Assembly: GCF_008974145.1 (NCBI RefSeq)
Contig: NZ_BJKP01000011.1
Coordinates: 56,275-120,274, forward strand
Reading direction: 5' to 3'
DNA: 64,000 nt
Source: Microcystis aeruginosa NIES-4325
GTDB lineage: Bacteria > Cyanobacteriota > Cyanobacteriia > Cyanobacteriales > Microcystaceae
Shown: piece by piece, positions 1 through 8,853 of the stretch
How the letters are laid out: every line of letters begins with the position of its first letter
Numbering within the stretch: the stretch's first letter is position 1
Notes under the pieces: generated by a model
Database searches by the model: none
Told to the model about the DNA's origin: nothing
What the model saw: only the letters and a program-made list of their open reading frames with translations
Translations under genes and position numbers: made by a program

Positions 1-876
1 TGGAAGGGGGCAAAACCGGGGGAACCTAGTTGGGATTCTCCCTGGGGCCAAGGTCGTCCGGGGTGGCATATTGAATGTTCGGCCATGGTCAAAGAACAAT
101 TGGGAGAAACTATCGATATTCATGTGGGGGGAAGTGATCTAATTTTTCCCCACCACGAAAACGAAATTGCCCAAAGTGAAGCGGCTACGGGTAAACCTCT
201 GGCCCACTATTGGTTACATAATGGCATGGTTAAGGTGGCCGGGGAAAAAATGTCGAAATCCCTCGGTAATTTCATCACTATTCGCGAGTTATTGGCAAAA
301 TATGACCCCTTAGCCGTGAGATTATTAATTTTAGGCGCCCAATACCGCAAACCGATCGATTTTTCCGATGAGGGATTGCAGGCGGCCACTAATGGCTGGC
401 ATACTTTACAAGAGGGTTTATCCTTTGGTTATAAGCATCTTCAGCCAGATAATCCCGGAATTACTGACCAAGAGCTAGAAAATCGCTTTCAAGAGGCGGT
501 AAATCACGATTTTAACTTTGCCGGTGGTTTAGCGGTGTTATTTGAAATCGCTAAGGAATTACGCAAGGAGGGTAATAATTTAACCCATGCGGGTAAGACG
601 GACAGCAATCTGGCCCAATTAGCGGTAAAATGGCATACTTTGGTGAAATTGTCTAGGGTTTTGGGCTTAGAAATTGCCGCCGACCAGGGAGAAACCCCTG
701 TTTCTGGGGGAATTAGTGCAGCGGATATCGAAAATCTAATCCAACAACGGACAGAGGCGAAAAAAGCGAAAAATTACGCCGAAAGCGATCGCATTCGCGC
801 GGAATTAAAAGCCCAAGGCATTACTTTAATCGACCAACCCGGGGGAGTGACTAAATGGTTAAGAGAGGGAGACTAG
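1..876 (+). CDS. cysS: Cysteinyl-tRNA synthetase, 3' part (truncated by window edge)
   Basis: Class I aminoacyl-tRNA synthetase that charges tRNA-Cys in the cytoplasm. The reading frame is open from base 1, so the N-terminal part with the HIGH motif lies outside the window. Visible are the zinc/cysteine-binding block (WHIECSAM, then GSDLIFPHHENE), the catalytic loop KMSKS (GEKMSKSLGNF) and the C-terminal helical anticodon-binding region ending in TKWLREGD. The ATG at 85 is internal and not a start. The last 18 bases overlap the 3' end of the convergent transporter gene. Identification is secure; only completeness is limited. Confidence 0.97.
   Translation, partial: WKGAKPGEPSWDSPWGQGRPGWHIECSAMVKEQLGETIDIHVGGSDLIFPHHENEIAQSEAATGKPLAHYWLHNGMVKVAGEKMSKSLGNFITIRELLAKYDPLAVRLLILGAQYRKPIDFSDEGLQAATNGWHTLQEGLSFGYKHLQPDNPGITDQELENRFQEAVNHDFNFAGGLAVLFEIAKELRKEGNNLTHAGKTDSNLAQLAVKWHTLVKLSRVLGLEIAADQGETPVSGGISAADIENLIQQRTEAKKAKNYAESDRIRAELKAQGITLIDQPGGVTKWLREGD
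785..792. repeat. HIP1 octamer GCGATCGC (representative copy)
   Basis: Highly iterated palindrome typical of many cyanobacterial genomes. It recurs through the window inside genes and spacers (for example near 41884, 42368, 50923 and 52388). It is listed once as a taxonomic marker. Confidence 0.8.
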
Positions 877-2388
877 AAATTCTTTGACCACTTCCTCCAC
901 CCTACGATTGCGGCCATCCACCTGATAGTTTAATTTCTGCATAGTGCTGGAGGTAATTTTGCCGGTGAGTTTGGCTAAAACCCGTCGCAATTGGGGATAT
1001 TTTTGCAGACTATCCCGGTTAAAAATCGGCACCGCTTCGTAGGGAGGAAAATAGCGTTGATCATCTTCTAGGATGACTAAATCTAGCACGGGAATTAAAC
1101 CATCGGTGGAATTTCCCGCCACTAAATCCACTTGTTTTTCGGCTAAAGCGCGGTACATTAACCCTAAATCCATCACTTTCGGGGGTCGGGCAAAAGTTAG
1201 GCCATAGGTCTTCGCTAATCCCTTGTAACCGTCTTCCCTTTCCAAAAATTCATAACCAAAACCCGCTTGCCAATTGGGAGTATATTTAGCCACCTGCGAG
1301 AGAGTTTTAAGATTGTATTTACTGGCGGTTTCTCCCCGGATAACAATGGCGAAATTATTCTCGAATCCTAAACTGGGAAACACTTCTAGATTAAATTTTT
1401 CTGGATAAATCTCTTGCAGCTTTTCAGAGACTAATCGGGCATCGTTAAGGGGTTTTTCCTGCAAAATTCCCGTGAAAGCCGTGCCAGAATACTCCACATA
1501 ACCATCGATTTTACCCGCTTTCACCGCTTGATGACAGATCAGAGTACCACCGAGATTAAATTGACGATCAACCCGTAAATTCGTCTCTTTTTCGATTTCC
1601 TGTGCTAAAATTTCCCCTAAAATCACCTGTTCGGTAAAATTTTTGGAACCGATCACCACGGTGCCGGGGGATGAATGGAAAATTTGAGTCAAGAGGAAAG
1701 ATAGCAGGGCCAAGCCGATTAAACCTAAGCCCCATTGCCATTTAGAGGGCTTTTTCGGGCGTTGCGAAGGGGAAAAGGCCTTTTCTAGCCAACCGAGACT
1801 CCAATCGGCAACAAGGGCTAAAAAAGCTGCAGGAATTGCCCCCGCCAAAATTAACTGATTATTTACCGTGGCAATACCGCGAAAAATAAACACTCCCAAA
1901 CCACCGCCACCGATGGCAGCTGCGATCGTGGCCACACCGATAGCAATCACCGTCGCAATTCTCACTCCTGCCAAAATTGTCGCCCTAGCGAGGGGTAATT
2001 CGATATAGCGCAGGATTTGTCCGTCGGTCATACCTAGGGATAATCCGGCTAATTTTAATTCGGGATCAACTTTTTTGATGCCCAGATAGGTATTTAAAAC
2101 AATTGGCAGTAAGGTATAGAGAGTTAGGGCAACAATAGCGGGAATTTTGCCGATTCCTCCCAAAAAAGGCACGGAAATTAAAAAACCAAATAGGGCTAAA
2201 CTGGGGATAGTCTGTAGGGTGTTAACGATCGCTATAATCGGTTGAGCGAGAATAGCTTGACGACTAATTAAAATACCTAGAGGAATCCCGATTAAGCTAC
2301 CCATAGCCATGGCTATTCCCGTCAAGAAAAGATGCTCTCCAGTGCGAAAAGCGATTTCCCCCGCATAATCTAGCCAAAAACTATCCAT
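859..2388 (-). CDS. Osmoprotectant (betaine/choline-type) ABC transporter, permease fused to substrate-binding domain
   Basis: 509 aa. Residues about 1-215 form a membrane permease of the OpuCB/ProW type with several hydrophobic helices. Residues about 235-509 are a periplasmic binding domain of the OpuAC/QAT family, opening with the typical IGSKNFTEQ motif followed by VILGEILAQ. Permease-binding-protein fusions of this sort occur in cyanobacteria and in Gram-positive OpuC/BusB systems. No ATPase gene lies beside it, so the ATP-binding partner must be encoded elsewhere. Transport of glycine betaine, choline or a related compatible solute is inferred from family. Its 3' end overlaps cysS by 18 bases in convergent orientation. 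Confidence 0.9.
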   Translation of the reverse strand: MDSFWLDYAGEIAFRTGEHLFLTGIAMAMGSLIGIPLGILISRQAILAQPIIAIVNTLQTIPSLALFGFLISVPFLGGIGKIPAIVALTLYTLLPIVLNTYLGIKKVDPELKLAGLSLGMTDGQILRYIELPLARATILAGVRIATVIAIGVATIAAAIGGGGLGVFIFRGIATVNNQLILAGAIPAAFLALVADWSLGWLEKAFSPSQRPKKPSKWQWGLGLIGLALLSFLLTQIFHSSPGTVVIGSKNFTEQVILGEILAQEIEKETNLRVDRQFNLGGTLICHQAVKAGKIDGYVEYSGTAFTGILQEKPLNDARLVSEKLQEIYPEKFNLEVFPSLGFENNFAIVIRGETASKYNLKTLSQVAKYTPNWQAGFGYEFLEREDGYKGLAKTYGLTFARPPKVMDLGLMYRALAEKQVDLVAGNSTDGLIPVLDLVILEDDQRYFPPYEAVPIFNRDSLQKYPQLRRVLAKLTGKITSSTMQKLNYQVDGRNRRVEEVVKEFLVSLS

Positions 2389-2506
2389 AAACTTCTCTTA
2401 AAGCGGATGCTTCATCCTATTGTATAGAATAAATAGTATCTATTAGTTCCAGTCTTGATTTAAAGATTCTATCACCATCTTGACATTATTTACTCCCTAA
2501 AGACCA

Positions 2507-3511
2507 ATGACTAACAAATTTAATCTTCGGGCTAAAACTTTTGCCGATTGGGCTTATATCGGTATTGATAAACATTTTCATAAAGTTCTTAAACACGAAG
2601 CTGGGGTTTTACTCGATCAGGATCCGGAAGAATTACATCAAATTCGTGTGGGAATGCGTCGTCTTCGCAGTACCTTAACCGGTTTTGCTCCCGCTTTAAC
2701 CATGCCGAAATATGCCGATCAAAAACGGGTGGGTAATCTGGGCAGAATTTTAGGAGAATTGCGGGATTTAGATGTGTTAAAAGAGGCTTTTATCGCTCAT
2801 TATCAGCCAATTTTACCCCCGAAAGAACAGGAAATACTAAAGAAAGTTTTACAAGTTCTGGAAAGCCGAAGAAAGAAGGCTTTTGCTAAGGTAGAAAAAC
2901 TCTTAAAGTCCGACAAATTTATCAATTTTAAGGCAGATTTTGCCAGTTGGTTGGATAATCCCACCTATCAACCGATGGGAAAATTAGATATTGCCACAGT
3001 TTTACCGGACTTATTATTACCGCAAGCGAGTCGATTTTTACTCCATGAAGGCTGGTTAGTTGGGGTAAATTTAGAGGAAGATCAAAAAGTAAGAGAGTTT
3101 TCTAGTCAAGAAATTGATGACTTATTGGAAAAAGAAGGATTATTACTGCACGATCTCCGGAAAGAGGCCAAGCGTTCCCGCTATAATATGGAGTTATTCC
3201 CTCAGTTTTATGGCGACAAATATAAAGAGTATCTAGAAGATATTAAAAACCTTCAAGGTATTCTCGGAGAAATGCAGGATTGTTGTGTTCTCTCGGATTT
3301 TCTTAGCCAAATTTTCCCCAATTGTCTTGCCAAGGAAATGCCCACTTTACTAGAAATTTTTCAAAATATCCGTCACCAAAAATGGCAAGAATGGCAACCG
3401 CTACAAAAGAAATTTCTTGACGCTGACACCAGAAAAAGTCTGCACCAGACAATTTTACAGCCTATTTTTCGTCCAAATAGTGTAGAATTAGAAACTAATC
3501 CAGAATCCTGA
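2507..3511 (+). CDS. CHAD domain protein
   Basis: 334 aa, rich in charged helices. The conserved histidine/arginine helix is visible near residues 43-57 (LHQIRVGMRRLRSTL), and a second basic helix lies near residue 230 (LLHDLRKEAKRSRYNME). CHAD domains are predicted polyphosphate-binding helical bundles, often linked to polyphosphate granules or CYTH phosphatases. No CYTH domain is present here. The gene ends 12 bases before the fused pyrF-pyrE gene, so co-transcription is likely. Its exact role is unknown. Confidence 0.9.
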   Translation: MTNKFNLRAKTFADWAYIGIDKHFHKVLKHEAGVLLDQDPEELHQIRVGMRRLRSTLTGFAPALTMPKYADQKRVGNLGRILGELRDLDVLKEAFIAHYQPILPPKEQEILKKVLQVLESRRKKAFAKVEKLLKSDKFINFKADFASWLDNPTYQPMGKLDIATVLPDLLLPQASRFLLHEGWLVGVNLEEDQKVREFSSQEIDDLLEKEGLLLHDLRKEAKRSRYNMELFPQFYGDKYKEYLEDIKNLQGILGEMQDCCVLSDFLSQIFPNCLAKEMPTLLEIFQNIRHQKWQEWQPLQKKFLDADTRKSLHQTILQPIFRPNSVELETNPES

Positions 3512-3523
3512 GATTAGGAACCG

Positions 3524-4957
3524 ATGAATTTTTTTCAAAAGTTAAACCACGCCATTAGTCAAAACCAGACTCTACTTGTCCTCGGTTTGGATGCTAACCC
3601 CGAAATGATGCCCTCCACCCCGGGAGAATTAATCGTTAATTTAGAACAGTGGCTCAAGTTTATTATCGATGAAACCGCTCCTTTTGTCTGTGCCTACAAA
3701 CCAACTTTAGGCTTTTATCAAGCTTTGGGAGCAGCGGGGTTAGAATTATTACAGCGAATTTTGACGGCAATTCCCGCTCATATCCCGGTAATTTTGGATG
3801 CTAAACACGGTGATATTAATACCAGCAGTATTTTAGCCGAGACTATCTTTAAAACTTGGCAGGTGGACGCGGTTACTCTCAATCCCTACTCCGGACAGGA
3901 TCACGTTGCTCCTTTTTTAGTTTACCCCGATCATGGCGCTTTTATCCTCTGTCATACTTCCAATCAAGGCGCGATTAATCTGCAAGAATTTCCCAGTCGC
4001 GACAATCCTTTTTATCTGCAAGTTGTCAAAGAAGCTTGCAGCTGGGGAACTCCCGAACAAGTATTTTTAGAAGTGGGAACTACTCAACCAGAGATTTTGA
4101 CCAAGATTCGCAATTTTGCCCCCGAAAGATTGATTTTATTACGCAGTATTTGGGAAGACAAAAGTAAATTCTCCGAGTTAATTACTGTGGGTTTAAATAG
4201 TCATGGCGAGGGTTTATTAATTCCTGTACCCCAAGACTTTTTATCTCAACCAGATTTGGGGTCAAAAGTCAAGGATTTACGCGAGGAAGTCAATAAAATT
4301 AAACAAAATCACCAGCAAGAATCGAGCCAAGATGATACTTGGACTGCTAACGTTTGTCTTTTAAAACAACATCCTCATCAGGATTTAATTCTACAATTAT
4401 TTGATATTGGTTGCTTGATGTTTGGCGATTATGTGCAAGCATCAGGAGAAACTTTTTCCTATTATATCGATCTGAGAAAAATTATCTCTAATCCTAACAT
4501 TTTTCAGCAGGTAATTGAAGCCTATGGAGAAATATTAAAAACCTTGACATTTGACCGCATTGCTGGTATTCCCTACGGTTCTTTACCCACAGCTACGGGT
4601 TTATCTTTATTATTAAATCATCCGATGATTTTCCCCCGCAAAGAAGTAAAAGCTCACGGCACAAGAAGAGTAATTGAAGGTAATTTTCAAGTGGGGGAAA
4701 CGGTGGTAGTGGTGGACGATATTTTAATTTCTGGTAAAAGTGCGATCGAGGGGGCAGAAAAGATTAAATCGGCGGGATTATTAGTTAATGATATCGTGGT
4801 TTTTATCGACCATGGTGGCCCGGTTAAAGATAAACTTCGTAGCCATGGTTATCAACCTTATTCGGTTTTAACCCTAGCAGAAATTACCGATACTCTCTAC
4901 GAAGCGGGAAGACTGACAGAAGCAGAATATAGCTGTTTTTTAAATCGCTCCCATTGA
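3524..4957 (+). CDS. pyrF/pyrE: Bifunctional orotidine-5'-phosphate decarboxylase / orotate phosphoribosyltransferase
   Basis: 477 aa carrying the last two steps of UMP synthesis in one chain. The N-terminal half (about 1-265) is a type 2 OMP decarboxylase with VLGLDANPEMM and the catalytic DAKHGDI motif. After a linker, the C-terminal half (about 285-477) is an orotate phosphoribosyltransferase with the PRPP loop VVVVDDILISGKSA. The order is the reverse of the eukaryotic UMPS fusion (OPRT first) but is known in cyanobacteria. The start is an ATG 12 bases after the CHAD gene. Confidence 0.95.
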   Translation: MNFFQKLNHAISQNQTLLVLGLDANPEMMPSTPGELIVNLEQWLKFIIDETAPFVCAYKPTLGFYQALGAAGLELLQRILTAIPAHIPVILDAKHGDINTSSILAETIFKTWQVDAVTLNPYSGQDHVAPFLVYPDHGAFILCHTSNQGAINLQEFPSRDNPFYLQVVKEACSWGTPEQVFLEVGTTQPEILTKIRNFAPERLILLRSIWEDKSKFSELITVGLNSHGEGLLIPVPQDFLSQPDLGSKVKDLREEVNKIKQNHQQESSQDDTWTANVCLLKQHPHQDLILQLFDIGCLMFGDYVQASGETFSYYIDLRKIISNPNIFQQVIEAYGEILKTLTFDRIAGIPYGSLPTATGLSLLLNHPMIFPRKEVKAHGTRRVIEGNFQVGETVVVVDDILISGKSAIEGAEKIKSAGLLVNDIVVFIDHGGPVKDKLRSHGYQPYSVLTLAEITDTLYEAGRLTEAEYSCFLNRSH

Positions 4958-4977
4958 TATTTAGCCATCAGCCTTGA

Positions 4978-5004
4978 GTCAGTTATCAGTTACCAGTTAT
5001 CAGT
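4978..5004. repeat. CAGTTATCAGT-type short repeat cluster
   Basis: Spacer motif built on CAGTTATCAGT. It recurs in many gene ends of this window (near 5160, 26328, 34045, 37168 and 42511). The spacer 4958-5361 otherwise holds the R1 element and no gene. Confidence 0.6.
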
Positions 5005-5188
5005 AGGAAAATAGAATATTAAGTGAGCAGTATTACGGCCTTTATCCTCAAGAGGAAGTTTAACTTAATTCGGTATTCATCCTGACTCCCAAAAACGAAA
5101 GCTTGCTATCTCAGCCTTAAGATAACTGCCATAAGTAGCAGCCTTATGCTGTTTTTTCACTGTTTACTGATCACTGATCACTGATTAC

Positions 5189-5331
5189 CGCTCTCTTATT
5201 CTTTGTGTGATAAGTTTAACTTATATAGTAGTGATCGATCTCTGTGTCCTTTGTGTCTTTGTGGTTCGTTCCACTCACTGCCCCAAGAGTGTATCTTAGA
5301 ATACATTTTCCCCACCAAACCGGAGAGAGCC
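5189..5331. mobile_element. MITE-like element R1, copy 1
   Basis: About 143 bp, non-coding. Its ends are imperfect inverted repeats (CGCTCTCTT and the complement of GGCTCTCTC). It is flanked by the 7-bp direct repeat TGATTAC at 5182-5188 and 5332-5338, which looks like a target-site duplication. The interior shares long stretches with elements at 19676 and 23248, including TTTGTGTCTTTGTGG and TATCTTAGAATACATTTT. Because GATTACTGATCACTGATT-like motifs abound here, the duplication alone is suggestive; together with copy 4 it is convincing. Confidence 0.75.
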
Positions 5332-5361
5332 TGATTACTGATTACTGATCACTGAAAATTG

Positions 5362-5658
5362 TTAAGAAACTTGACTGCGTAAGACCTTTAGGGTATTCAG
5401 GAGCTTGCTTTCTTCTTTTTCCTCAAAAATAGTTAAATCTTTCGGTTTACAACGTTTTATATCCAATTTAATCCCCTGCGCTCCTTCTGTTTTCAAATCT
5501 TCTTCGTAACCAGCTTGAGCGACTTCAGCCTCGTCTTTAGCGAGAAAAGGACCGAAATAATAAGTACATCTGGGATAGTCGGTTTTAATCTCGACCCAGT
5601 AGGCTAATCCGAACATTTCCAGTAAGCTAATCAAAAATTCTTTCATTTCGTTCCCCAT
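5362..5658 (-). CDS. DUF1816 domain protein
   Basis: 98 aa. A small cyanobacteria-restricted family recognised from the pattern YWVEIKTDYPRCTYYFGPF followed by LAKDEAEVAQAGYEEDL. These proteins have a fold related to CpcD-like linker domains, but their function is not established. The gene stands alone between the R1 element and the rlmB cluster. A second in-frame ATG 12 bases downstream of the first could also serve as the start. Confidence 0.85.
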   Translation of the reverse strand: MGNEMKEFLISLLEMFGLAYWVEIKTDYPRCTYYFGPFLAKDEAEVAQAGYEEDLKTEGAQGIKLDIKRCKPKDLTIFEEKEESKLLNTLKVLRSQVS

Positions 5659-5770
5659 CTAAATCTACTCTGGTGGTTTTGTTACGTTTGTTTACATTTC
5701 GCAAACTTCCTTCCTATTTTATTTATACTTTTTCCTTTTGGCTATTGGGAGTGTCGAAAAATACAGATTT

Positions 5771-6637
5771 TCAGTCGGGGGAATTTTGCCAGCGTTGACG
5801 GTAAACCTCGTAAAGAGCCATAGCCGCCGCCACCGAAGCATTGAGACTGGGGGTTTTGCCTGCCAAGGGGATAGATACCAACTCATCGCAGGACTTTTGG
5901 GTTAGCAGACTCAAACCTTCTCCCTCCGAACCTACCACCAATCCTATCGCACCTGTTAAATTAATTGTGTGTAAGGATTTACCACTTTTTGCCGCCGTAC
6001 CGTAGAGCCAAAAACCGGCCGATTTTAATTCCTCTAAAGCACGATTGAGATTAACCACCCTAGCGACGGGTAAATATTCCAAGGCCCCCGCTGCCACTTT
6101 CATCACCGTCGATGTCACCCCAGCGGCGCGACGTTGGGGAATAACTACCCCCTGACAACCCATAGCTTCGGCGGTGCGAATAATTGCTCCAAGGTTATGG
6201 GGATCCGTAATCCCTTCAGCGATAACAATCACGGGGTGGCGACTTTTGCCCTTAGCTTTTTCGATCAGATCGGCTAATTCGATATACTCATAGGGAGACA
6301 TCTGGGCGGCGATCCCCTGATGATTGGCTTTATTGGTAATCTGATCGAGACGCAGATCGTCCACCTCATCAATTACCGTGCCGTTGGCCTTGGCTTTTTC
6401 TAAGAGGGTATGATAACGGGGATCATAACGGAGTCGATTGACTACCCAAATCCGATTAAGTTGGCGCTCCTCCTCCATGGCCGTTAAAACCACCCGGCGC
6501 CCGTAGAGCAGATCATCAGTTTCCTGGTTTTCTGGAGTTACTGCCGGGGATTTAGCCAGAATTGGCCCAGTTTTTGACTGGGAAGGCCGGCGAAAATTAC
6601 GATTATCGGACTTGCTACGAAATGGTCGATCGCTCAT
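5771..6637 (-). CDS. rlmB: RlmB/TrmH-family 23S rRNA 2'-O-methyltransferase
   Basis: 288 aa SPOUT enzyme, predicted to methylate G2251 (E. coli numbering) of 23S rRNA. The N-terminal substrate-binding domain begins near [14 protein letters not shown]. The three SPOUT signatures are intact: [27 protein letters not shown] and [17 protein letters not shown] disordered basic leader of about 40 residues precedes it. The gene is last of the minus-strand cluster STAS - mrnC - rlmB; the spacing to mrnC is 25 bases. Confidence 0.93.
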   Translation of the reverse strand: MSDRPFRSKSDNRNFRRPSQSKTGPILAKSPAVTPENQETDDLLYGRRVVLTAMEEERQLNRIWVVNRLRYDPRYHTLLEKAKANGTVIDEVDDLRLDQITNKANHQGIAAQMSPYEYIELADLIEKAKGKSRHPVIVIAEGITDPHNLGAIIRTAEAMGCQGVVIPQRRAAGVTSTVMKVAAGALEYLPVARVVNLNRALEELKSAGFWLYGTAAKSGKSLHTINLTGAIGLVVGSEGEGLSLLTQKSCDELVSIPLAGKTPSLNASVAAAMALYEVYRQRWQNSPD

Positions 6638-6662
6638 GATTGCATGGATTAATAGTAGAGGG

Positions 6663-7079
6663 CTATAATTCTAGTTTTTCTAATAGTTGATGTAATCTTG
6701 AGGGGTCTTGTAGATAAAGATAGCCGAACAGGGTTTCTAAACTGCTGGCCTGCTGATAGACTTGGGCTGTCAGACGACGGCGTTTTCCCGTGACGGCATT
6801 GCGTCCCCGGCGCAGAATTTCTTTTTCTTGGTCTGTCAGATAGGGCTGCAGTTGTGCTAAATCTAAAGCCTGTTGTTCGGCCCTGACTTTGCTTACCACC
6901 TGAGCGTGATAGTCTCCCAGACGCTGGGGCGGCAGTAAGTAATAAGTGCGGATGTATAATTCATAAACAGCATCCCCCAGATAGGCCAGAGAAGCGGGCG
7001 ATAATCGGTCAAGACCCTCTAGGATTGGTGAACCCTGGCCACTGACCTGTAAGCGAATTTGTTCGAGAGGAGATTCCAC
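6663..7079 (-). CDS. mrnC: Mini-ribonuclease III
   Basis: 138 aa. Catalytic RNase III fold without a dsRNA-binding domain; Mini-III trims the ends of 23S rRNA precursors. The signature [18 protein letters not shown] contains the conserved acidic residue, and [11 protein letters not shown] is the second conserved block. The start is GTG. Only 3 bases separate it from the upstream STAS gene, and rlmB (another 23S rRNA enzyme) follows, so the context fits 23S rRNA maturation. Confidence 0.93.
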   Translation of the reverse strand: MESPLEQIRLQVSGQGSPILEGLDRLSPASLAYLGDAVYELYIRTYYLLPPQRLGDYHAQVVSKVRAEQQALDLAQLQPYLTDQEKEILRRGRNAVTGKRRRLTAQVYQQASSLETLFGYLYLQDPSRLHQLLEKLEL

Positions 7080-7082
7080 GAT

Positions 7083-7433
7083 TTACGCTTTTTCTAGATA
7101 TTCGATCGCCGCTTCTAGGGTGGGTTGCAGGGAAAAAAACTTCTCCAATCGCACCAGTTTTACGGTTTGAGTCACCCGGGGATTGGTAACAATTTGTAAA
7201 CTGCCCCCTTCAGTTTTGGCCTTTTTCACCAATTTTACTAGGGCCCCTAAACCCGAGCTATCGATAAAATCAATCTGAGCGAGGCTAATAATCACATCCT
7301 TAGGACCTTCGTCCACATAGCCTTCGATCACCTTACAAAAAGTCGGTTCGGAAAAGGCATCTAAAAGACCCGTCAAACGGAAAATTTGGTACTTATCTCT
7401 GACCTCGCGCGTGCCTCGCAAGCTGACGGTCAA
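7083..7433 (-). CDS. STAS-domain anti-sigma factor antagonist-like protein
   Basis: 116 aa, a single STAS domain. The phosphorylatable serine motif is intact (IDFIDSSGLGALVKL). Such proteins bind serine-kinase anti-sigma factors and switch partner by phosphorylation. The annotated TTG start has no nearby ribosome-binding site. A GGAGG at 7457-7461 sits 5 bases before an in-frame ATT at 7451, which would add six residues (IPEAIN). The start is therefore unsettled. Translationally close to mrnC. Confidence 0.88.
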   Translation of the reverse strand: MTVSLRGTREVRDKYQIFRLTGLLDAFSEPTFCKVIEGYVDEGPKDVIISLAQIDFIDSSGLGALVKLVKKAKTEGGSLQIVTNPRVTQTVKLVRLEKFFSLQPTLEAAIEYLEKA

Positions 7434-7507
7434 GTTAATTGCTTCTGGAATAATCGCCTCCTAGCCCTAGGGCTGTAAAAATCAAAACCCTAGTATATCC
7501 TAAAAAT

Positions 7508-8656
7508 TTACGACCGATCCTTTTTTGCTTGCCGCATTAAATCGACAAATTTGGCAAACAGATAATCGGCATCGTGGGGGCCGGGACTGGCCTCGGGGTG
7601 GTATTGTACCGAGAAAAAGGGCAGAGACTTGTGTTTTAAACCCGCTACGGTGCGATCATTGAGGTTGAGATGGGTAATCTCCACTTGCGGATTTAAAGAT
7701 GCCTCCTGCACGGCAAAACCGTGATTCTGACTGGTAATTTCCACCTGTTGCTGGAGTCCACAGGGTTGATTTAAGCCGCGATGACCAAATTTCAGTTTAA
7801 AGGTTTCTGCTCCTAGGGATAGGCCTAAAATTTGATGACCCATACAGATGCCAAAAGTGGGTTTTTCCCCTTGTAAAAGTTCCTTGGCTAGGGCAATCCC
7901 TTCGCTGACAGCCGCCGGATCTCCCGGTCCGTTAGAAAAGAAAATACCATCGGGATTATAGGCGGCGATTTTTTCCGGGGGAGTGTCGGCGGGAACCACG
8001 ATCACCCGACAACCGTAGCTGGCTAAACGCCGGAGAATATTGCGTTTGATGCCAAAATCGATCGCCACTACCGTTAACGGTTCTTGATCGCTATCAATTG
8101 ACGCAAATTCCCAGGCGGACGGGGTAGGAGTCGTCCATTCGTACACTTCTTTGGTGGTTACTTCCTTAACGAGATTTAACCCAGCCATACTAGGGGCTGC
8201 CTGCACCAGGCGCAGTAAATCATGATAATCGAGTATTTCTGTCGAAATTGCCCCATTCATCGCCCCAAACGAGCGAATTTTGCGGGTCAGGGACCGGGTA
8301 TCGATGCCGTAGATGCCAATAACATGATGAGCGGCCAGATAATCCGGTAGGGATTGGCTAGAACGCCAATTACTGGGCCGGTGGCAGATATTTTTGGCGA
8401 TCGCTCCTTTGACCTGGGGACGAATTGACTCCTCATCCTCGGGGTTAACCCCCGTATTTCCCAATTCCGGATAGGTAAAAGTGACGATTTGACCAGCATA
8501 ACTGGGATCGGTGAGGACTTCCTGATAACCGGTCATTCCCGTGTTAAAGACAACTTCGCCGACGGTGGTTCCCTTGGCTCCGAAGGAATAACCCTCGTAA
8601 ACTGTACCATCGGCTAGAACTAATAAGGCTTTTTGACTAGCAGCACTTGATATCAT
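7508..8656 (-). CDS. carA: Carbamoyl-phosphate synthase small (glutaminase) subunit
   Basis: 382 aa from the ATG at 8656 (a TTG two codons upstream is less likely). It releases ammonia from glutamine for carbamoyl phosphate used in arginine and pyrimidine synthesis; the partner CarB is not in the window. The N-terminal CPSase domain starts [19 protein letters not shown]. The class I amidotransferase domain carries the nucleophile in [15 protein letters not shown] and the His/Glu pair in [10 protein letters not shown]. It lies 74 bases upstream of the STAS cluster on the same strand. Confidence 0.97.
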   Translation of the reverse strand: MISSAASQKALLVLADGTVYEGYSFGAKGTTVGEVVFNTGMTGYQEVLTDPSYAGQIVTFTYPELGNTGVNPEDEESIRPQVKGAIAKNICHRPSNWRSSQSLPDYLAAHHVIGIYGIDTRSLTRKIRSFGAMNGAISTEILDYHDLLRLVQAAPSMAGLNLVKEVTTKEVYEWTTPTPSAWEFASIDSDQEPLTVVAIDFGIKRNILRRLASYGCRVIVVPADTPPEKIAAYNPDGIFFSNGPGDPAAVSEGIALAKELLQGEKPTFGICMGHQILGLSLGAETFKLKFGHRGLNQPCGLQQQVEITSQNHGFAVQEASLNPQVEITHLNLNDRTVAGLKHKSLPFFSVQYHPEASPGPHDADYLFAKFVDLMRQAKKDRS

Positions 8657-8853
8657 CGTCAATTTTTTAATCTTGAGTAGTGGTGAGAAACAGAAGTCAA
8701 GGATAGACTAGAACAGGGACTAGAAAACGAATTGCTTAGTTTTAATTGGCTAGAGCGTTTTATGATTAAGAGTACGTCCGCTCAAAGACAACAGCTTCCC
8801 CTGACTAGCCATCGGCAAGATACTATCGCTTAAAAAATAACTATATAAGTAAT

